DNA from: Nitrospirota bacterium | GTDB lineage: Bacteria > Nitrospirota > Leptospirillia > Leptospirillales > Leptospirillaceae | Assembly (NCBI GenBank): GCA_027314645.1 | Contig: DAHVAL010000003.1 | Span: 1-64,000, forward strand | Direction: 5' to 3' | DNA length: 64,000 nucleotides | Shown: piece after piece, positions 8,536 through 17,925 of the stretch | Numbering within the stretch: the stretch's first letter is position 1 | How the letters are laid out: every line of letters starts with the position of its first letter | Notes under the pieces: generated by a model | What the model was told of the DNA's origin: nothing | Seen by the model: the letters and a program-made list of their open reading frames with translations, nothing else | Database searches by the model: none | Program-made: the position numbers and the translations under genes

Positions 8536-9782
8536 CTTTCGCCTCCTTGATTGCCGTTTGTCCCAATCGGATCGACGCGCTCCGGAGGAATCAAGAGCGA
8601 AAACATAGTCCAGCCCTCTTCACGGGCATAACGGATTTCTCCTCCATGGGCCGAGGCAATGTTGTGGACGATCGATAGGCCCAACCCCGTGCCCTTGGCC
8701 CGTGTCGTAAAAAAAGGATCGAAGATCCGCTCAGCAACCTCTTTTGCAATTCCCGTGCCATTGTCCTTTACGAGAAAGAGATACTCCCCGGAAGATCCCA
8801 GACGCGTTTCGATCCGGATTTCGCGAGGGCGGGTATCCCCGGGAGAAAGGCCCAGAAGCGCTTCAAGGGCATTGCTGACCAGATTGAAGAGGGAATGATA
8901 GAGAAGCTCTTCGTCGACACGAAGGACGGCCGGAACCGGGGAAGGATCGGCCGAAAGTGTCAGAGTTCTGGCAGTGCGGGAGCGCCCTGCAGAACGGACC
9001 ATTCGGTCGAAGTCTTGCGAAATCCTTCCAAGAAAAGGAACTGATTCGAGAGAACTCTCTTGGAGCTCCGGCGCGCGAGTATGATAGAGCAGGTTTCCAA
9101 TGAGACGGTCCATGGAGGCAATGGATGTCATCATGTGGCCCAGATATTCGATCGATTCCGAAGAGACGGCATTCTGCGAGAGGAGACCGCTGAACAATTC
9201 CAGGCTCCCAAGGGGGTTTCGAAGTTCGTGGGCGATTTGGGCGATCATCTCTCCCATGGCCCGAAGCCGCCTGTCCCGGGCGACCTCCTCCTCCATCTCC
9301 CGAACACGGGTCACATCCGTAAAGATGAACACATACCCTATCGGACGCCCATCGGGACCCGGGACGGGCCTTCTCACTACGCTCCAGGAGCGTCCTCCGT
9401 GGTCGAACGCCTCCTCTTCCCCGGATGAGTCGGGAGGCCAGAGGCCCCGATCGGTCAGAAGGGAAAGGACAGCTCCTTCACCGCCTTCGGAAAAGATCTC
9501 CATGGCAGGATTTCCATAAAGAGGCGCCCCACCGGGAGTCAGAACGATGACTCCTGCCGACAGGCTTGTGAGGATGGCTTCCAGGAAGCTCCCCTGGCGG
9601 TCGAAATCGAGATTCTTTCGGGTGAGCGCCTCGGAAAGATCGGCAATCCGTTTTTCCAGGGCCGCATAAGAGTGCACCAAGGATTCGGAAGCCGACTGGA
9701 AGGAAAGGAATGCCTGCTTCAGAACCTCTTCACGTTCTTCTTCTCCCGCGGCCGGGCCGGATTTTCCCTCAGGGTTCCCCAT
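8532..9782 (-). CDS. Cytoplasmic PAS-domain sensor histidine kinase, FlrB/FleS type
   Basis: A 416-residue kinase with no membrane segment: N-terminal coiled coil (20-65), PAS domain (about 65-165), dimerisation/phospho-acceptor region with His185 (AQIAHELRNPLGSLELF) and an ATPase domain (N box NLVSNALEALL, G boxes DNGTGIA and GTGLGLSIV). It is the cognate partner of the regulator that follows with a GTGA overlap. The soluble PAS architecture matches FlrB/FleS kinases that sense flagellar assembly state rather than an external ligand. Confidence 0.88.
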   Translation of the reverse strand: MGNPEGKSGPAAGEEEREEVLKQAFLSFQSASESLVHSYAALEKRIADLSEALTRKNLDFDRQGSFLEAILTSLSAGVIVLTPGGAPLYGNPAMEIFSEGGEGAVLSLLTDRGLWPPDSSGEEEAFDHGGRSWSVVRRPVPGPDGRPIGYVFIFTDVTRVREMEEEVARDRRLRAMGEMIAQIAHELRNPLGSLELFSGLLSQNAVSSESIEYLGHMMTSIASMDRLIGNLLYHTRAPELQESSLESVPFLGRISQDFDRMVRSAGRSRTARTLTLSADPSPVPAVLRVDEELLYHSLFNLVSNALEALLGLSPGDTRPREIRIETRLGSSGEYLFLVKDNGTGIAKEVAERIFDPFFTTRAKGTGLGLSIVHNIASAHGGEIRYAREEGWTMFSLLIPPERVDPIGTNGNQGGER

Positions 9783-11832
9783 CCTTGTTCTCCAATGCCA
9801 TGGCCTGGATCCGCTGGCGCGCCACCCGGGCCACCTCTTCGTTGGGATAAAGGTCCACGGTTTTCTGGAACCAGTTGCGCGCCTTCCCGACGTTCCCTTG
9901 CGCCAACGCCATCTGTCCCAACTGGTAGGTCACCCATCCCCCCCGGGGATCGGACGCACAGCAGTCAAGCATTTTTTCCCAATATCGGCGCGCTTCTTCC
10001 CTCTCCCCGTTGATGAAGGACTCTTTTCCAAGGTGAAACAGGACCCGGGCCTCCAGGGACTTGTCCTCCTCATGTCCTTCGATTTTTGGAAGAGCCTGAA
10101 GAAGCTCCGCGCGTCCCTTATCATGACGACCTCTTCCGAGATCGAACAGGCCCATTCGGGCAAGCGTCTCCCCCGGGTGTTCGAGGGGGACGCCGGAGGC
10201 GGCCCATTGGGAGAAAATCTGCATTTCCAGAGACCGATTTTTTATCTTTTGGGCTTCGGAGGTCGCGAGTTTAAACCACTTCCGTCTCTCGTCCCGGGAG
10301 AGCGACGAACTGGCGGAGAGATCCATCGCCATCTTGATCGCATCCTGAGTGTTCCCGTCCTCGAGAAGCCAACGGAAACGTTGATTCCGGGCTTTCGCCA
10401 AAAGGGCCGGATCCTTCGAGCTGGAAAGAATCTTTTCAAGGTCATTCCAGGCTGCTTTTTTGTCTCCCTTCTTGCGATAAGCCCTTGACAGGGTCAGGTA
10501 AAGGGACGCCGCCCCCGGGTCTTCCGGACCGGGGAGCCGGTAACAGTAGGAGTGATAAAAAGAAAGGATGTTTTCGGCTTGAAGAGGATGGGAGAGCGTC
10601 TTGATCCGGGCAAGGATCAGGTGCTCCTCAAAGTGATGAACTTTTTTTCCGATCCGGGACACAGGGTCGACCTTCCCTTCGAGCCGGAAGACTTCACGGA
10701 AGGCGCCCTTCCAGTCTCCGGCCCGGTCCAATAGTCTGGCCCGAAGAAGTTCTGCTTCTAGCGCCACCCTCTGATTTCTTTCTTCGGAAGAGATCCGACC
10801 GAGCTGTGCGATCGAACGGGCCAGCATTTCAGGAAGATCCCCCGCAGCAGGCTTTTCGTGGGACCCGAAAAAGATCTGGTTCAACAGGGCAATCCATGCC
10901 TGATGACTCGCCAGGGCTCCGGGATAGTCCTTCACAACCTCCCGAAGACGGGCGAGTTCGTGGGTAGGGAATCCGAGACGTCCTGAAATACGTGCGAGAT
11001 AATACTCTGCCTCTCCGACTTTCGGATTGTTGGGGAAGAGCCGGATGAATTGGCGGAACAGGGTTGCCGAGCGCCTGTCGTGACCAAAGGCATAGGCGGC
11101 CCGGGCCAGAAGGAAAAGGGTTTCCGGGTGGGCGTAAGGATACTCTTTTGAAGATGCGAGGACGCCATCAAACGTCGAACGGGCCTTTTCCAAATGTCCA
11201 CGATCGAGTTGAATGTGTCCCCGCAAATACATGACCAGAATCCGGTCCTGCGGAGGCGAGAGGGGTGTCAGCCGGGATTGGACCTCCCCCAAATCCTTTT
11301 CCGCCCTCTTGAGGTTCCCACGCGCTCTCCATGAATCCGCCATCTCTATCTTCGCTCGGATCGCCCAAGGGCTGTTAGGATAACGCGAAAGAACCTGCTC
11401 GAGATATCCCCGTCCCTCTGCTCCAAATCCCTGACGGATGAAGTATTGCCCCTTCCTGAAGAGAGTTTCCCCTCGGTCCCAGCCAAAGGGAGGAAGATTC
11501 TCCGCCATTCGAAAATAGGAAAGAGGATCCCGAAAATGCCTGCTCCCTTTTCCGATCGCCTCCCGGGCATGGATTCTGGCCAGAAGGAGAAGAGCGGGAC
11601 CTTGGAGGATCGAGCCTTGATGGAACCTTAACAGGTCGGAAATGGCCTTTTCGGCCAAGCGGTTATTCCATCGACGAAGGTCTTCCATCGCGACATCTAA
11701 AAGATACTGGTCGCTCCGAGCACGATGGAGTTCTCCGCTGGCTGAAGACTCGGCAAAAAACAGAGGCCCCGCCGTGGAGAATAGGACGCTCGCCACAAGA
11801 GTCAACAGGATTGTGAATGGTTTTCGATTCAT
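9769..11832 (-). CDS. Exported tetratricopeptide-repeat protein (687 aa)
   Basis: It starts with a signal peptide or anchor (KPFTILLTLVASVLFSTAGPLFF) and is then built of TPR-like helical repeats across its length (for example GHLEKARSTFDGVLASSKEYP and the final AQGNVGKARNWFQKTVDLYPNEEVARVA). Large periplasmic TPR proteins act as scaffolds in cell-envelope assembly. It overlaps the kinase gene by 14 bases, so it is probably cotranscribed with the flagellar two-component pair. Function unknown; a role in flagellar or envelope assembly is only contextual. Confidence 0.75.
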   Translation of the reverse strand: MNRKPFTILLTLVASVLFSTAGPLFFAESSASGELHRARSDQYLLDVAMEDLRRWNNRLAEKAISDLLRFHQGSILQGPALLLLARIHAREAIGKGSRHFRDPLSYFRMAENLPPFGWDRGETLFRKGQYFIRQGFGAEGRGYLEQVLSRYPNSPWAIRAKIEMADSWRARGNLKRAEKDLGEVQSRLTPLSPPQDRILVMYLRGHIQLDRGHLEKARSTFDGVLASSKEYPYAHPETLFLLARAAYAFGHDRRSATLFRQFIRLFPNNPKVGEAEYYLARISGRLGFPTHELARLREVVKDYPGALASHQAWIALLNQIFFGSHEKPAAGDLPEMLARSIAQLGRISSEERNQRVALEAELLRARLLDRAGDWKGAFREVFRLEGKVDPVSRIGKKVHHFEEHLILARIKTLSHPLQAENILSFYHSYCYRLPGPEDPGAASLYLTLSRAYRKKGDKKAAWNDLEKILSSSKDPALLAKARNQRFRWLLEDGNTQDAIKMAMDLSASSSLSRDERRKWFKLATSEAQKIKNRSLEMQIFSQWAASGVPLEHPGETLARMGLFDLGRGRHDKGRAELLQALPKIEGHEEDKSLEARVLFHLGKESFINGEREEARRYWEKMLDCCASDPRGGWVTYQLGQMALAQGNVGKARNWFQKTVDLYPNEEVARVARQRIQAMALENKDGEP

Positions 11833-12274
11833 GACTCGCCCGGGGTCTCCATCGTTACAGGTTCAAACCGGACCTGAGAACCCGTTTTCGGGCTCCCTGA
11901 ACACCACCCCCTTCCCGATACCTGGACAGGGGCTTTCGGGGGGTCCACCGACCGTCCGATCCTCCAAAATGCGGGGATTGCTTGGCCAAGGAGGCGGATT
12001 CCCTCCCCCAATCCTTTCGGCTTTGGGAAGAGCAAACTCAAGGAGCATCCTCAGAGATTTCTTGCCAAAAAACCCGGCCCGGAGAATGGAACGGGGTTCG
12101 GGCTCAGGCGTTTTCTCCCGGGGGCTCTGCCTTCACGGGCATCAAAATGCGCCGACCTTTCATACCGCGATCACCGGACCCCGGCCCCGAAATATCAAAG
12201 AATCCACAGAAAGATCCTTATCAGGGACCCCAAAAGACCCGAAAAAAAGTCCCCTTTCCCTTGTTGGAATCATT
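11833..12274. other. Intergenic stretch, about 440 bases, no convincing gene
   Basis: I followed all three minus-strand frames. The longest candidates (a 70-codon ORF ending in an ATGA overlap with the TPR gene at 11829, and a 61-codon ORF at 11863-12048) are Gly/Pro-rich and lack ribosome sites; a 19-codon ORF starts near 12162. No consensus -24/-12 site was found. It presumably holds the promoter or leader of the TPR/kinase/regulator operon, or decayed coding sequence. Confidence 0.4.
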
Positions 12275-13351
12275 TCAAGTAATCCCGAATCTCCTGATCT
12301 TTTCGATCAGAGTCGTTCGGTTGATTCCAAGGATTTCGGCGGCCTTGGATCGATTCCCTCCGGACCTTTCAAGCGCCTGAAGAAGAATGGTCCGTTCCAG
12401 ATCCTCCATGAAGGAAGAAAGACTGAAATCTTTCCCCAGAAGTTTTTCGGCCACGGACAACGGGTCCCTGGAAGACCGATCGAAGAAAGATTCCGGACTG
12501 TCGGCGGACAGCAACTCCTCCGGCCCGTTCGGGTAGGACTGCGTGAGCGGCTCGGGGGGAATATTGCGGGTGATTTTTTCCGGAAGATCCTTAATCCCTA
12601 TGGTTTCCCCGGCTGAAAGGACAAGAAGACGCTCCATCACGTTTTCCAATTCCCGGACATTTCCCGGCCATTCATACATTTTAAGTGTTTTAAGGACTGA
12701 CGGAGAAAAGGAAATCGGTGCCCCTCGCCCTTCTTCCTTCCATCTGCGGATGAAGAACTCGATCAAAAGGGGAATATCCTCCGTTCTCTTCCTGAGCGGG
12801 GGAATCTCCACTGGAATCACGGACAGCCGGTAAAATAAGTCTTCCCGGAAGTTTCCGGAACCGGTCATTTCTTCGAGGTTTCTGTGAGTTGCGGCCAAAA
12901 CCCGCACATTGGCCGTTCTAGGTCTCGATCCACCAACCCGCTCATAGACTTTATCCTGAAGAACCCGCAGCAGTTTGACCTGAAGGGGAAGGGGAAGCTC
13001 GCCAACCTCGTCGAAAAAGATGGTTCCCCCTTCGGCGATCTCGAAGCGTCCTGGCCGACCCATCACCGCTCCCGTAAAGGCCCCTTTTTCATGGCCGAAA
13101 AGTTCGCTTTCCATCAACCCTTCGGGGATGGCTCCGCAATTTACAGGCACAAAAGGCGCGGATGCGCGGGAGCTCCCTTCATGAAGAATACGAGCGATCC
13201 TTTCCTTTCCCGTTCCGCTCTCCCCCATAATAAGGACCGTCGAGTCGCTTCTCGCCACCCTGGAGACGAACTCCAGAAGGTCGGCCACAGGCTTGGAACG
13301 ACCAATGAATCGATCCGAAAAGTCAGGAAAAGGGGACTCCTTTTTCTGCAT
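12275..13351 (-). CDS. Stand-alone sigma-54 activator (AAA+ and Fis domains, no receiver)
   Basis: A 358-residue bacterial enhancer-binding protein lacking a sensory N-terminal domain. The AAA+ domain starts almost at once ([13 protein letters not shown]), with Walker A GESGTGKE, an intact GAFTGA loop, Walker B IFFDEV and a C-terminal Fis helix-turn-helix ([22 protein letters not shown]). ATG at 13351 has AGGAG six bases upstream; the ORF-track GTG at 13372 has no such site. Its position at the head of the flagellar block suggests a FlrA/FleQ-like master role, but the lack of a sensor domain makes this uncertain. Confidence 0.85.
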   Translation of the reverse strand: MQKKESPFPDFSDRFIGRSKPVADLLEFVSRVARSDSTVLIMGESGTGKERIARILHEGSSRASAPFVPVNCGAIPEGLMESELFGHEKGAFTGAVMGRPGRFEIAEGGTIFFDEVGELPLPLQVKLLRVLQDKVYERVGGSRPRTANVRVLAATHRNLEEMTGSGNFREDLFYRLSVIPVEIPPLRKRTEDIPLLIEFFIRRWKEEGRGAPISFSPSVLKTLKMYEWPGNVRELENVMERLLVLSAGETIGIKDLPEKITRNIPPEPLTQSYPNGPEELLSADSPESFFDRSSRDPLSVAEKLLGKDFSLSSFMEDLERTILLQALERSGGNRSKAAEILGINRTTLIEKIRRFGIT

Positions 13352-13418
13352 GGGCTCTCCTGTCAGGACCACAGACTCGGTACATCGTCCAGGGAACTTC
13401 TCAATTTTTTTTCAATAA

Positions 13419-14399
13419 TTATATCGAATCATTCAGATATAATCCATGGTCAGAATACCCGGAAATGCGAATTTCTTCCACCCGTTCGAGAAGCTTTCTG
13501 ACAGGGACTCTGGACAGAGCGCCGTTTTCTTTCCGAAAACGACGGATCGATTCTTCCGTCGCCTCCTCCATGGGAACGAACCGCCCTGCCCCGGGATCCG
13601 CCTTCGGGCTTTGAACCCGGGCGTTATGCGGACAGACTTCTTGGCATCTATCGCACCCGAACAGCCAATTTTCCCCATGGGTCTTTCGGAGAGACGATCC
13701 CGAATCGTCCGGACGCTCGATCGTGAGATAACTGAGGCAGCGTCCTGCGTCCAGAGTGTAGGGCGCACGGAACGCCGTGGTGGGACAGTGGTCCAGGCAT
13801 CGGGTGCATTGGCTGCACGGATCTCCCATTTTGGAGCGGCCCCGCCGTTCCTTCAAGGGAGTTTTCAAAAGCAATCCGCCAATGGTCATCCAGGATCCAA
13901 GGCCGGAATGGATCAGAAGAGTGTTTTTTCCCATTCGCCCAAGCCCGGCCAACTGAGCCAGGGATTTCTCGAGGAGGGCTCCGTGATCGGGTTTCACGAG
14001 AGGGTTTTCATCCGGAGGAAGGGTTTTTTTGAGGGGGGCGAGGACCCTGGTGAAGGCTTGTTCAAAGCGGATATGATAATCCTCCCCCACCGCATAACGC
14101 GCGATCTCAGCATCTGACGGCCCGGAAGGGGGATGGAACGCCCGTGGGTCATAGGGAAGAAGACCGAGCACGAGGGTTCGATAGCCGGGATACCCTTCCG
14201 AAAGCGACCGTCTCCGTTGGGCGGTACGCTCAAGATAGTCGAGTCCGGCATGGAACCCTTGGTCAATCCAGTGCCTGAAAAACAGCCAGTCTGAAAGGGG
14301 GGGTGGATCGACAAGAACCGCCCAGTCAGGAAACTCCTGGTCCATTTTTCCGGAAAGAGTTTCCATGATGGCATCGACGGTGTTGTCTGATGAAGACAT
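13419..14399 (-). CDS. queG: Epoxyqueuosine reductase QueG
   Basis: A 326-residue iron-sulfur, cobalamin-dependent enzyme making the last step of tRNA queuosine synthesis. Two [4Fe-4S] ligand sets are visible: CSQCTRCLDHCPTTAF with a following Cys in GRCLSYLTIE, and CDRCQEVCPHN. The N-terminal cobalamin-binding region includes YHIRFEQAFTRVL. The length is slightly short of the E. coli enzyme (379 aa), mainly lacking the C-terminal HEAT-like part, as in many bacteria. Confidence 0.93.
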   Translation of the reverse strand: MSSSDNTVDAIMETLSGKMDQEFPDWAVLVDPPPLSDWLFFRHWIDQGFHAGLDYLERTAQRRRSLSEGYPGYRTLVLGLLPYDPRAFHPPSGPSDAEIARYAVGEDYHIRFEQAFTRVLAPLKKTLPPDENPLVKPDHGALLEKSLAQLAGLGRMGKNTLLIHSGLGSWMTIGGLLLKTPLKERRGRSKMGDPCSQCTRCLDHCPTTAFRAPYTLDAGRCLSYLTIERPDDSGSSLRKTHGENWLFGCDRCQEVCPHNARVQSPKADPGAGRFVPMEEATEESIRRFRKENGALSRVPVRKLLERVEEIRISGYSDHGLYLNDSI

Positions 14400-14417
14400 G
14401 TGGGGCCCCGGACTTCG

Positions 14418-15293
14418 TCAGAAGTCGGGAGCCTCGAGCTTGGGGAGGTTTTCGAGAAGAAGGAGACTGATCTCCTCCAACTGGTGGGGCTTTAAATCAA
14501 GGGAATGCATGGCATCGAACATCGTGGATTCGGGAAAGGGGGTCTCTTCGAGCCCATACCCCGCAAGTGTGGCGAGGGCGTCCGCCAAGGCAACGATGGC
14601 CGTTTCCAACTGATAAGAATGGGTCTTCGAAGGGTTGTTGTGCCATCCGATCGGAACCCGGATCGAGGAAGGAAAATGCCAAAAATAGGCGAGACGGAAT
14701 CCGACAAACGCATGGCTGGCCCCAAAGAGATCCTCTTCGAATCGCCAATCAGTGATTTTCGGATCCTTCTGCTTCAAATCCGGGATCCACGGCTCGAAAT
14801 CCAGGTAATAGATGACTTTTCCAAAATCATGAAGCAGTCCTGCCGTCGCAAGGTCTTCCGGCTGCCCGACCGAAAGATGTTCCCCCAGCATCCGGGAAAG
14901 GATCGACACCGCAAAGGAGTGCTTCCAAAGCTTGAGGACTCCTTCGTTGCTGGCCACAAGTTGAAGAACGGACATGGAGAGGATCAACCCTCGGATTCCG
15001 TGCAGTCCCAGAAGGAGCACGGCCTCGCGGATCATCCCGATCTTTCCCGACCGGGCGTAATAAGCAGAGTTGGCCACCTTCAGGATGCGCGCGGCCATCG
15101 ACTGGTCTTCCTCGATGAGGCGCGCCAAACTCGATATTGAGACCTCTGAATCTTCAAGATAGGACAAGGCGACCCGGATGATTGCCGGAAGAGTTGGAAG
15201 GTGGTCGATGCTCGAAATCCGCTCGAAAAGCTTATCCGTCGAAGGGCGCCCCTTCGACTTGGAATTCTGTGACTCCGAATCGGCTTGGCTCAC
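14418..15293 (-). CDS. HDOD domain signalling protein
   Basis: A 291-residue protein with a single HDOD domain (about 30-230): the opening LPTLPAIIRVALSYLED, the helix IEEDQSMAARILKVANSAYY and the HD remnant LLHDFGKVIYYLDF are all typical. HDOD proteins are regulatory relatives of HD phosphohydrolases found in motility and c-di-GMP circuits; most have no proven catalytic activity. GTG start at 15293. It follows a small adaptor-like gene and precedes queG. Confidence 0.85.
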   Translation of the reverse strand: MSQADSESQNSKSKGRPSTDKLFERISSIDHLPTLPAIIRVALSYLEDSEVSISSLARLIEEDQSMAARILKVANSAYYARSGKIGMIREAVLLLGLHGIRGLILSMSVLQLVASNEGVLKLWKHSFAVSILSRMLGEHLSVGQPEDLATAGLLHDFGKVIYYLDFEPWIPDLKQKDPKITDWRFEEDLFGASHAFVGFRLAYFWHFPSSIRVPIGWHNNPSKTHSYQLETAIVALADALATLAGYGLEETPFPESTMFDAMHSLDLKPHQLEEISLLLLENLPKLEAPDF

Positions 15294-15334
15294 GGATACC
15301 TCTCAGAGATGGCCAGAAACACCACCTTATCATG

Positions 15335-15709
15335 TCAGGCTTCCCAGGACTGGATCTTCTTCCGGACCGTTTCAGCGACCGCATTTTCAAGAGCCAGACG
15401 CAATCCATCAAGATCTTTCTGATGGACCCCCGTCTCTGGTGTCAGAAGCACCATCCGGCTCCGAGCCGTTTCGAGCCAACTCTCTCCCCAACGCTTCCAA
15501 TATTCCTCCGAATGGGCGATGGGTGAGGTGACGAAAATTTCCAGAATTCCAATCCTCCTCAACCGTTCCAAGAGGTTTTGTGTGACTTTTTCTCCTGCTC
15601 TCAGGACAAGGCGGCCTTGACCATCACGGATATCCACTGCCAAGGGCTCATCAGGGGGTGACAGGTCCGCCGTCAGCTCGATCCGGAGATATGGTTCCGG
15701 TAAACTCAC
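15335..15709 (-). CDS. Small protein resembling the N-terminal adaptor of HD-GYP proteins
   Basis: 124 residues. The segment VDIRDGQGRLVLRAGEKVTQNLLERLRRIGILEIFV matches the pattern (D.G..L..AG..IT...L..L...GI..V) common in front of HD-GYP domains, but no HD domain follows. The GTG start at 15709 has a strong AAAGGGGGGAAG site and lies inside the lipoate-ligase gene, overlapping it by 59 bases. It may work with the HDOD protein encoded next. Function unproven. Confidence 0.6.
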   Translation of the reverse strand: MSLPEPYLRIELTADLSPPDEPLAVDIRDGQGRLVLRAGEKVTQNLLERLRRIGILEIFVTSPIAHSEEYWKRWGESWLETARSRMVLLTPETGVHQKDLDGLRLALENAVAETVRKKIQSWEA

Positions 15710-16379
15710 GCTTCCCCCCTTTTACTAAGAGGACCTCGTCAATTTTTTCCCTTCCCTCCGAACGATACCACTCTTCAAAGAGCCCTGACAAGACACTTGG
15801 ATCGAAACCCGGGATCTGCATGGACCCTTGGTAGAGGATTCCGCTTCGTCCGATCGAAAGGGCTCCCCCCAAGACCTTGGCGCCCCCGATCATCAAGTCT
15901 CCGCGAACCGGATCCATAAAGCAGAGAGACTCATGCCCCCTTCGGGATGCCGGGGAATTGGAACACGGGTCCCCGCAATGGGCCTGCATGATGGACTCCC
16001 GCCCGATCATCAGAAGGAAGCGGCCGAGCACGGAATGAAATGATTCGTAGAGGGTCGGCCAGTCGTGCGGTCCGGGGGAGAGAAGAGGTCGGGGAATGAA
16101 CAGAGAGAGGCAGAGGTCCTGCCCATGACGCACAGCCCCTCCTCCGGTTGGCCGCATGGCGACTTTTGTCTCGGGGACCTTCCATTCGTCCGGAATTTTT
16201 CCTTGCCACGTCCGGCCGACCGTCACTCCATCAACGATCCGGTAAAGTCGGAGCAATACGGAAGGAAGGCCGTTCAAGAGCCTTCCGATTTCGAGATCGC
16301 GATCCATTTGGGTTTTTGGCGACGCAGGACCGTTGACAAGAAGGACACCGGGCGTGGAGGGGAAGGTCGGAGATCCCAT
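15651..16379 (-). CDS. Lipoate/octanoate protein ligase family protein (LplA-like)
   Basis: A 242-residue member of the biotin/lipoate A/B ligase fold. The RPTGGGAVRHG motif binds the lipoyl-adenylate, and a conserved lysine is present in MIGGAKVLGGALSIG followed by ILYQGSM. It probably lipoylates GcvH, whose gene lies three genes upstream in the same direction; the end of gcvPB is only 15 bases away. Whether it uses free lipoate or octanoyl-ACP cannot be told from sequence. Confidence 0.8.
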   Translation of the reverse strand: MGSPTFPSTPGVLLVNGPASPKTQMDRDLEIGRLLNGLPSVLLRLYRIVDGVTVGRTWQGKIPDEWKVPETKVAMRPTGGGAVRHGQDLCLSLFIPRPLLSPGPHDWPTLYESFHSVLGRFLLMIGRESIMQAHCGDPCSNSPASRRGHESLCFMDPVRGDLMIGGAKVLGGALSIGRSGILYQGSMQIPGFDPSVLSGLFEEWYRSEGREKIDEVLLVKGGKREFTGTISPDRADGGPVTP

Positions 16380-16394
16380 GGAGGCCCCCTCCCT

Positions 16395-17900
16395 TCAGAG
16401 GGAGGGAGGATGGGAGAGCGGGTCCGTCAGGACCGGATCCCTCGCCGCCGTCACTTCATCCGGCCGGGCAATGGGAGTCCGGAGAGGGGACTCCTTGAGC
16501 ACCGATGGCCGGGACTGGGCCACGGTCACGATCCGTTTGAAATCCTCCGCAAAGCGATCGAGAGTGTCTTTGGACTCGGTCTCGGTCGGTTCTATCATCA
16601 GAGCTTCCGGAACGATGAGCGGGAAGGATATGGTCGGAGCGTAATAACCGGCATCCAGAAGAGCCTTGGCAATGTCCTGCGCATGCAGTCCCTGGGCGAC
16701 AAGATCCTTGGCGGAGAGGACAAATTCATGGGCGCAGAGCCCCTCGCCGGCCCGGGGAAGAACCCCGGAGAGAAGCACTCTGAGGTAATTGGCATTCAAA
16801 AGGGCATAAAGGGCCACCCTTCGGACCCCTTCCTGACCGAGCAGGCGAAGATAGCCTAACGCTCTCAGGAGGACAAGGGTGGATCCGAAAAACGAACGGA
16901 TCGGCCCGATGGAGGTCTCCGGGGATTCCAAGACGTATCGGGCGCCATCCTTTCTAATCCGCGGAGAAGGAAGGAAAGGGGCCAAGTGGGCTTTGACGCC
17001 AACCGGTCCTGACCCAGGACCTCCCCCTCCGTGGGGGGTGGCCAAGGTTTTGTGCGTGTTGATGTGCACGATATCAAACCCAAGGTCGCCCGGCCGTAAC
17101 ACACCGATAAAGGCATTAAAATTGGCCCCATCCATATAAAGGAGGGCGCCCGTCGCCTTCACCATCGCCACCATCTTGGGAAGATCCTTTTCAAAATTCC
17201 CGAGGGTGCTTGGGACGGTCATCATCACCAGAGCCGTTTTTTCGGAGAGGGCCGTTTCGAGTTGGACAAGATCCACCCCTCCGTCGGTTCCCGAAGGAAG
17301 CACATGCACGGTGAATCCCCCCATCGAAGCGCTGGCAGGATTGGTCCCATGGGCCGAATCCGGAATCAAAATCTCTGTTCTGGCCCGATCTCCTTTCGAC
17401 TCGAAATATCGTCTCGCCAGGAGGATGCCTGTCAATTCCCCGTGAGCCCCCGCAGCGGGGGCAAGGGTAACGGCATCCATCCCCAGAAGGGAGCCCAATG
17501 ATTCTTCACAGATGTGGAGGGTGTCCAAAAGGCCTTGCATCCCCTCGTGATCGATGCGGGGATGAAGATCACGAAACCCTGGGATTTCCGGGATTCGATC
17601 CATGACCTTGGGATTGTATTTCATGGTGCAGGATCCCAAGGGATAGAAATGGGTATCCACCCCCCGATTCAGTTGGGAAAGGCGGGTGAAGTGCCGCACC
17701 ACGCCAAGTTCGGACAGTTCCGGCAAGGAAAGCGGAATCTCTCTGCGCAGGCCTTCCGGAATTCCTGACACAACTCTTTCCGGCGATACACCCGGAGGGT
17801 CCACCCCTTTGGCTCCCGGTCGACTTTTTCTCCAGAGGGTGGGTTCCATCTCCGGCCTCAATGAGCCAGCGGCATCTTCTTCCGGTCCGTGTGCGGACAT
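16395..17900 (-). CDS. gcvPB: Glycine dehydrogenase (decarboxylating) subunit 2
   Basis: The PLP-carrying C-terminal half of the split P-protein of the glycine cleavage system. The cofactor lysine lies in HINTHKTLATPHGGGGPG, followed by the glycine-rich loop; FYPLGSCTMKYNP is also diagnostic. It pairs with GcvPA to decarboxylate glycine and load the aminomethyl group onto GcvH. ATG 17900 has GAGG ten bases upstream and gives 501 residues, 25 bases after gcvPA; the longer ORF-track start reads back into gcvPA. Confidence 0.95.
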   Translation of the reverse strand: MSAHGPEEDAAGSLRPEMEPTLWRKSRPGAKGVDPPGVSPERVVSGIPEGLRREIPLSLPELSELGVVRHFTRLSQLNRGVDTHFYPLGSCTMKYNPKVMDRIPEIPGFRDLHPRIDHEGMQGLLDTLHICEESLGSLLGMDAVTLAPAAGAHGELTGILLARRYFESKGDRARTEILIPDSAHGTNPASASMGGFTVHVLPSGTDGGVDLVQLETALSEKTALVMMTVPSTLGNFEKDLPKMVAMVKATGALLYMDGANFNAFIGVLRPGDLGFDIVHINTHKTLATPHGGGGPGSGPVGVKAHLAPFLPSPRIRKDGARYVLESPETSIGPIRSFFGSTLVLLRALGYLRLLGQEGVRRVALYALLNANYLRVLLSGVLPRAGEGLCAHEFVLSAKDLVAQGLHAQDIAKALLDAGYYAPTISFPLIVPEALMIEPTETESKDTLDRFAEDFKRIVTVAQSRPSVLKESPLRTPIARPDEVTAARDPVLTDPLSHPPSL

Positions 17901-17925
17901 TATCTCGATTCCTCTCCCTGAATCA

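Noticed and set aside
11829-12048. Two short minus-strand ORFs before the TPR gene
   Set aside because: Gly/Pro-rich, no ribosome sites, and no plausible fold, despite one ending in an ATGA overlap.
11833-12274. Sigma-54 promoter before the TPR/kinase/regulator operon
   Set aside because: Partial boxes such as TTGGCAAG and TTGGCCAAG lack a -12 element at the right spacing.
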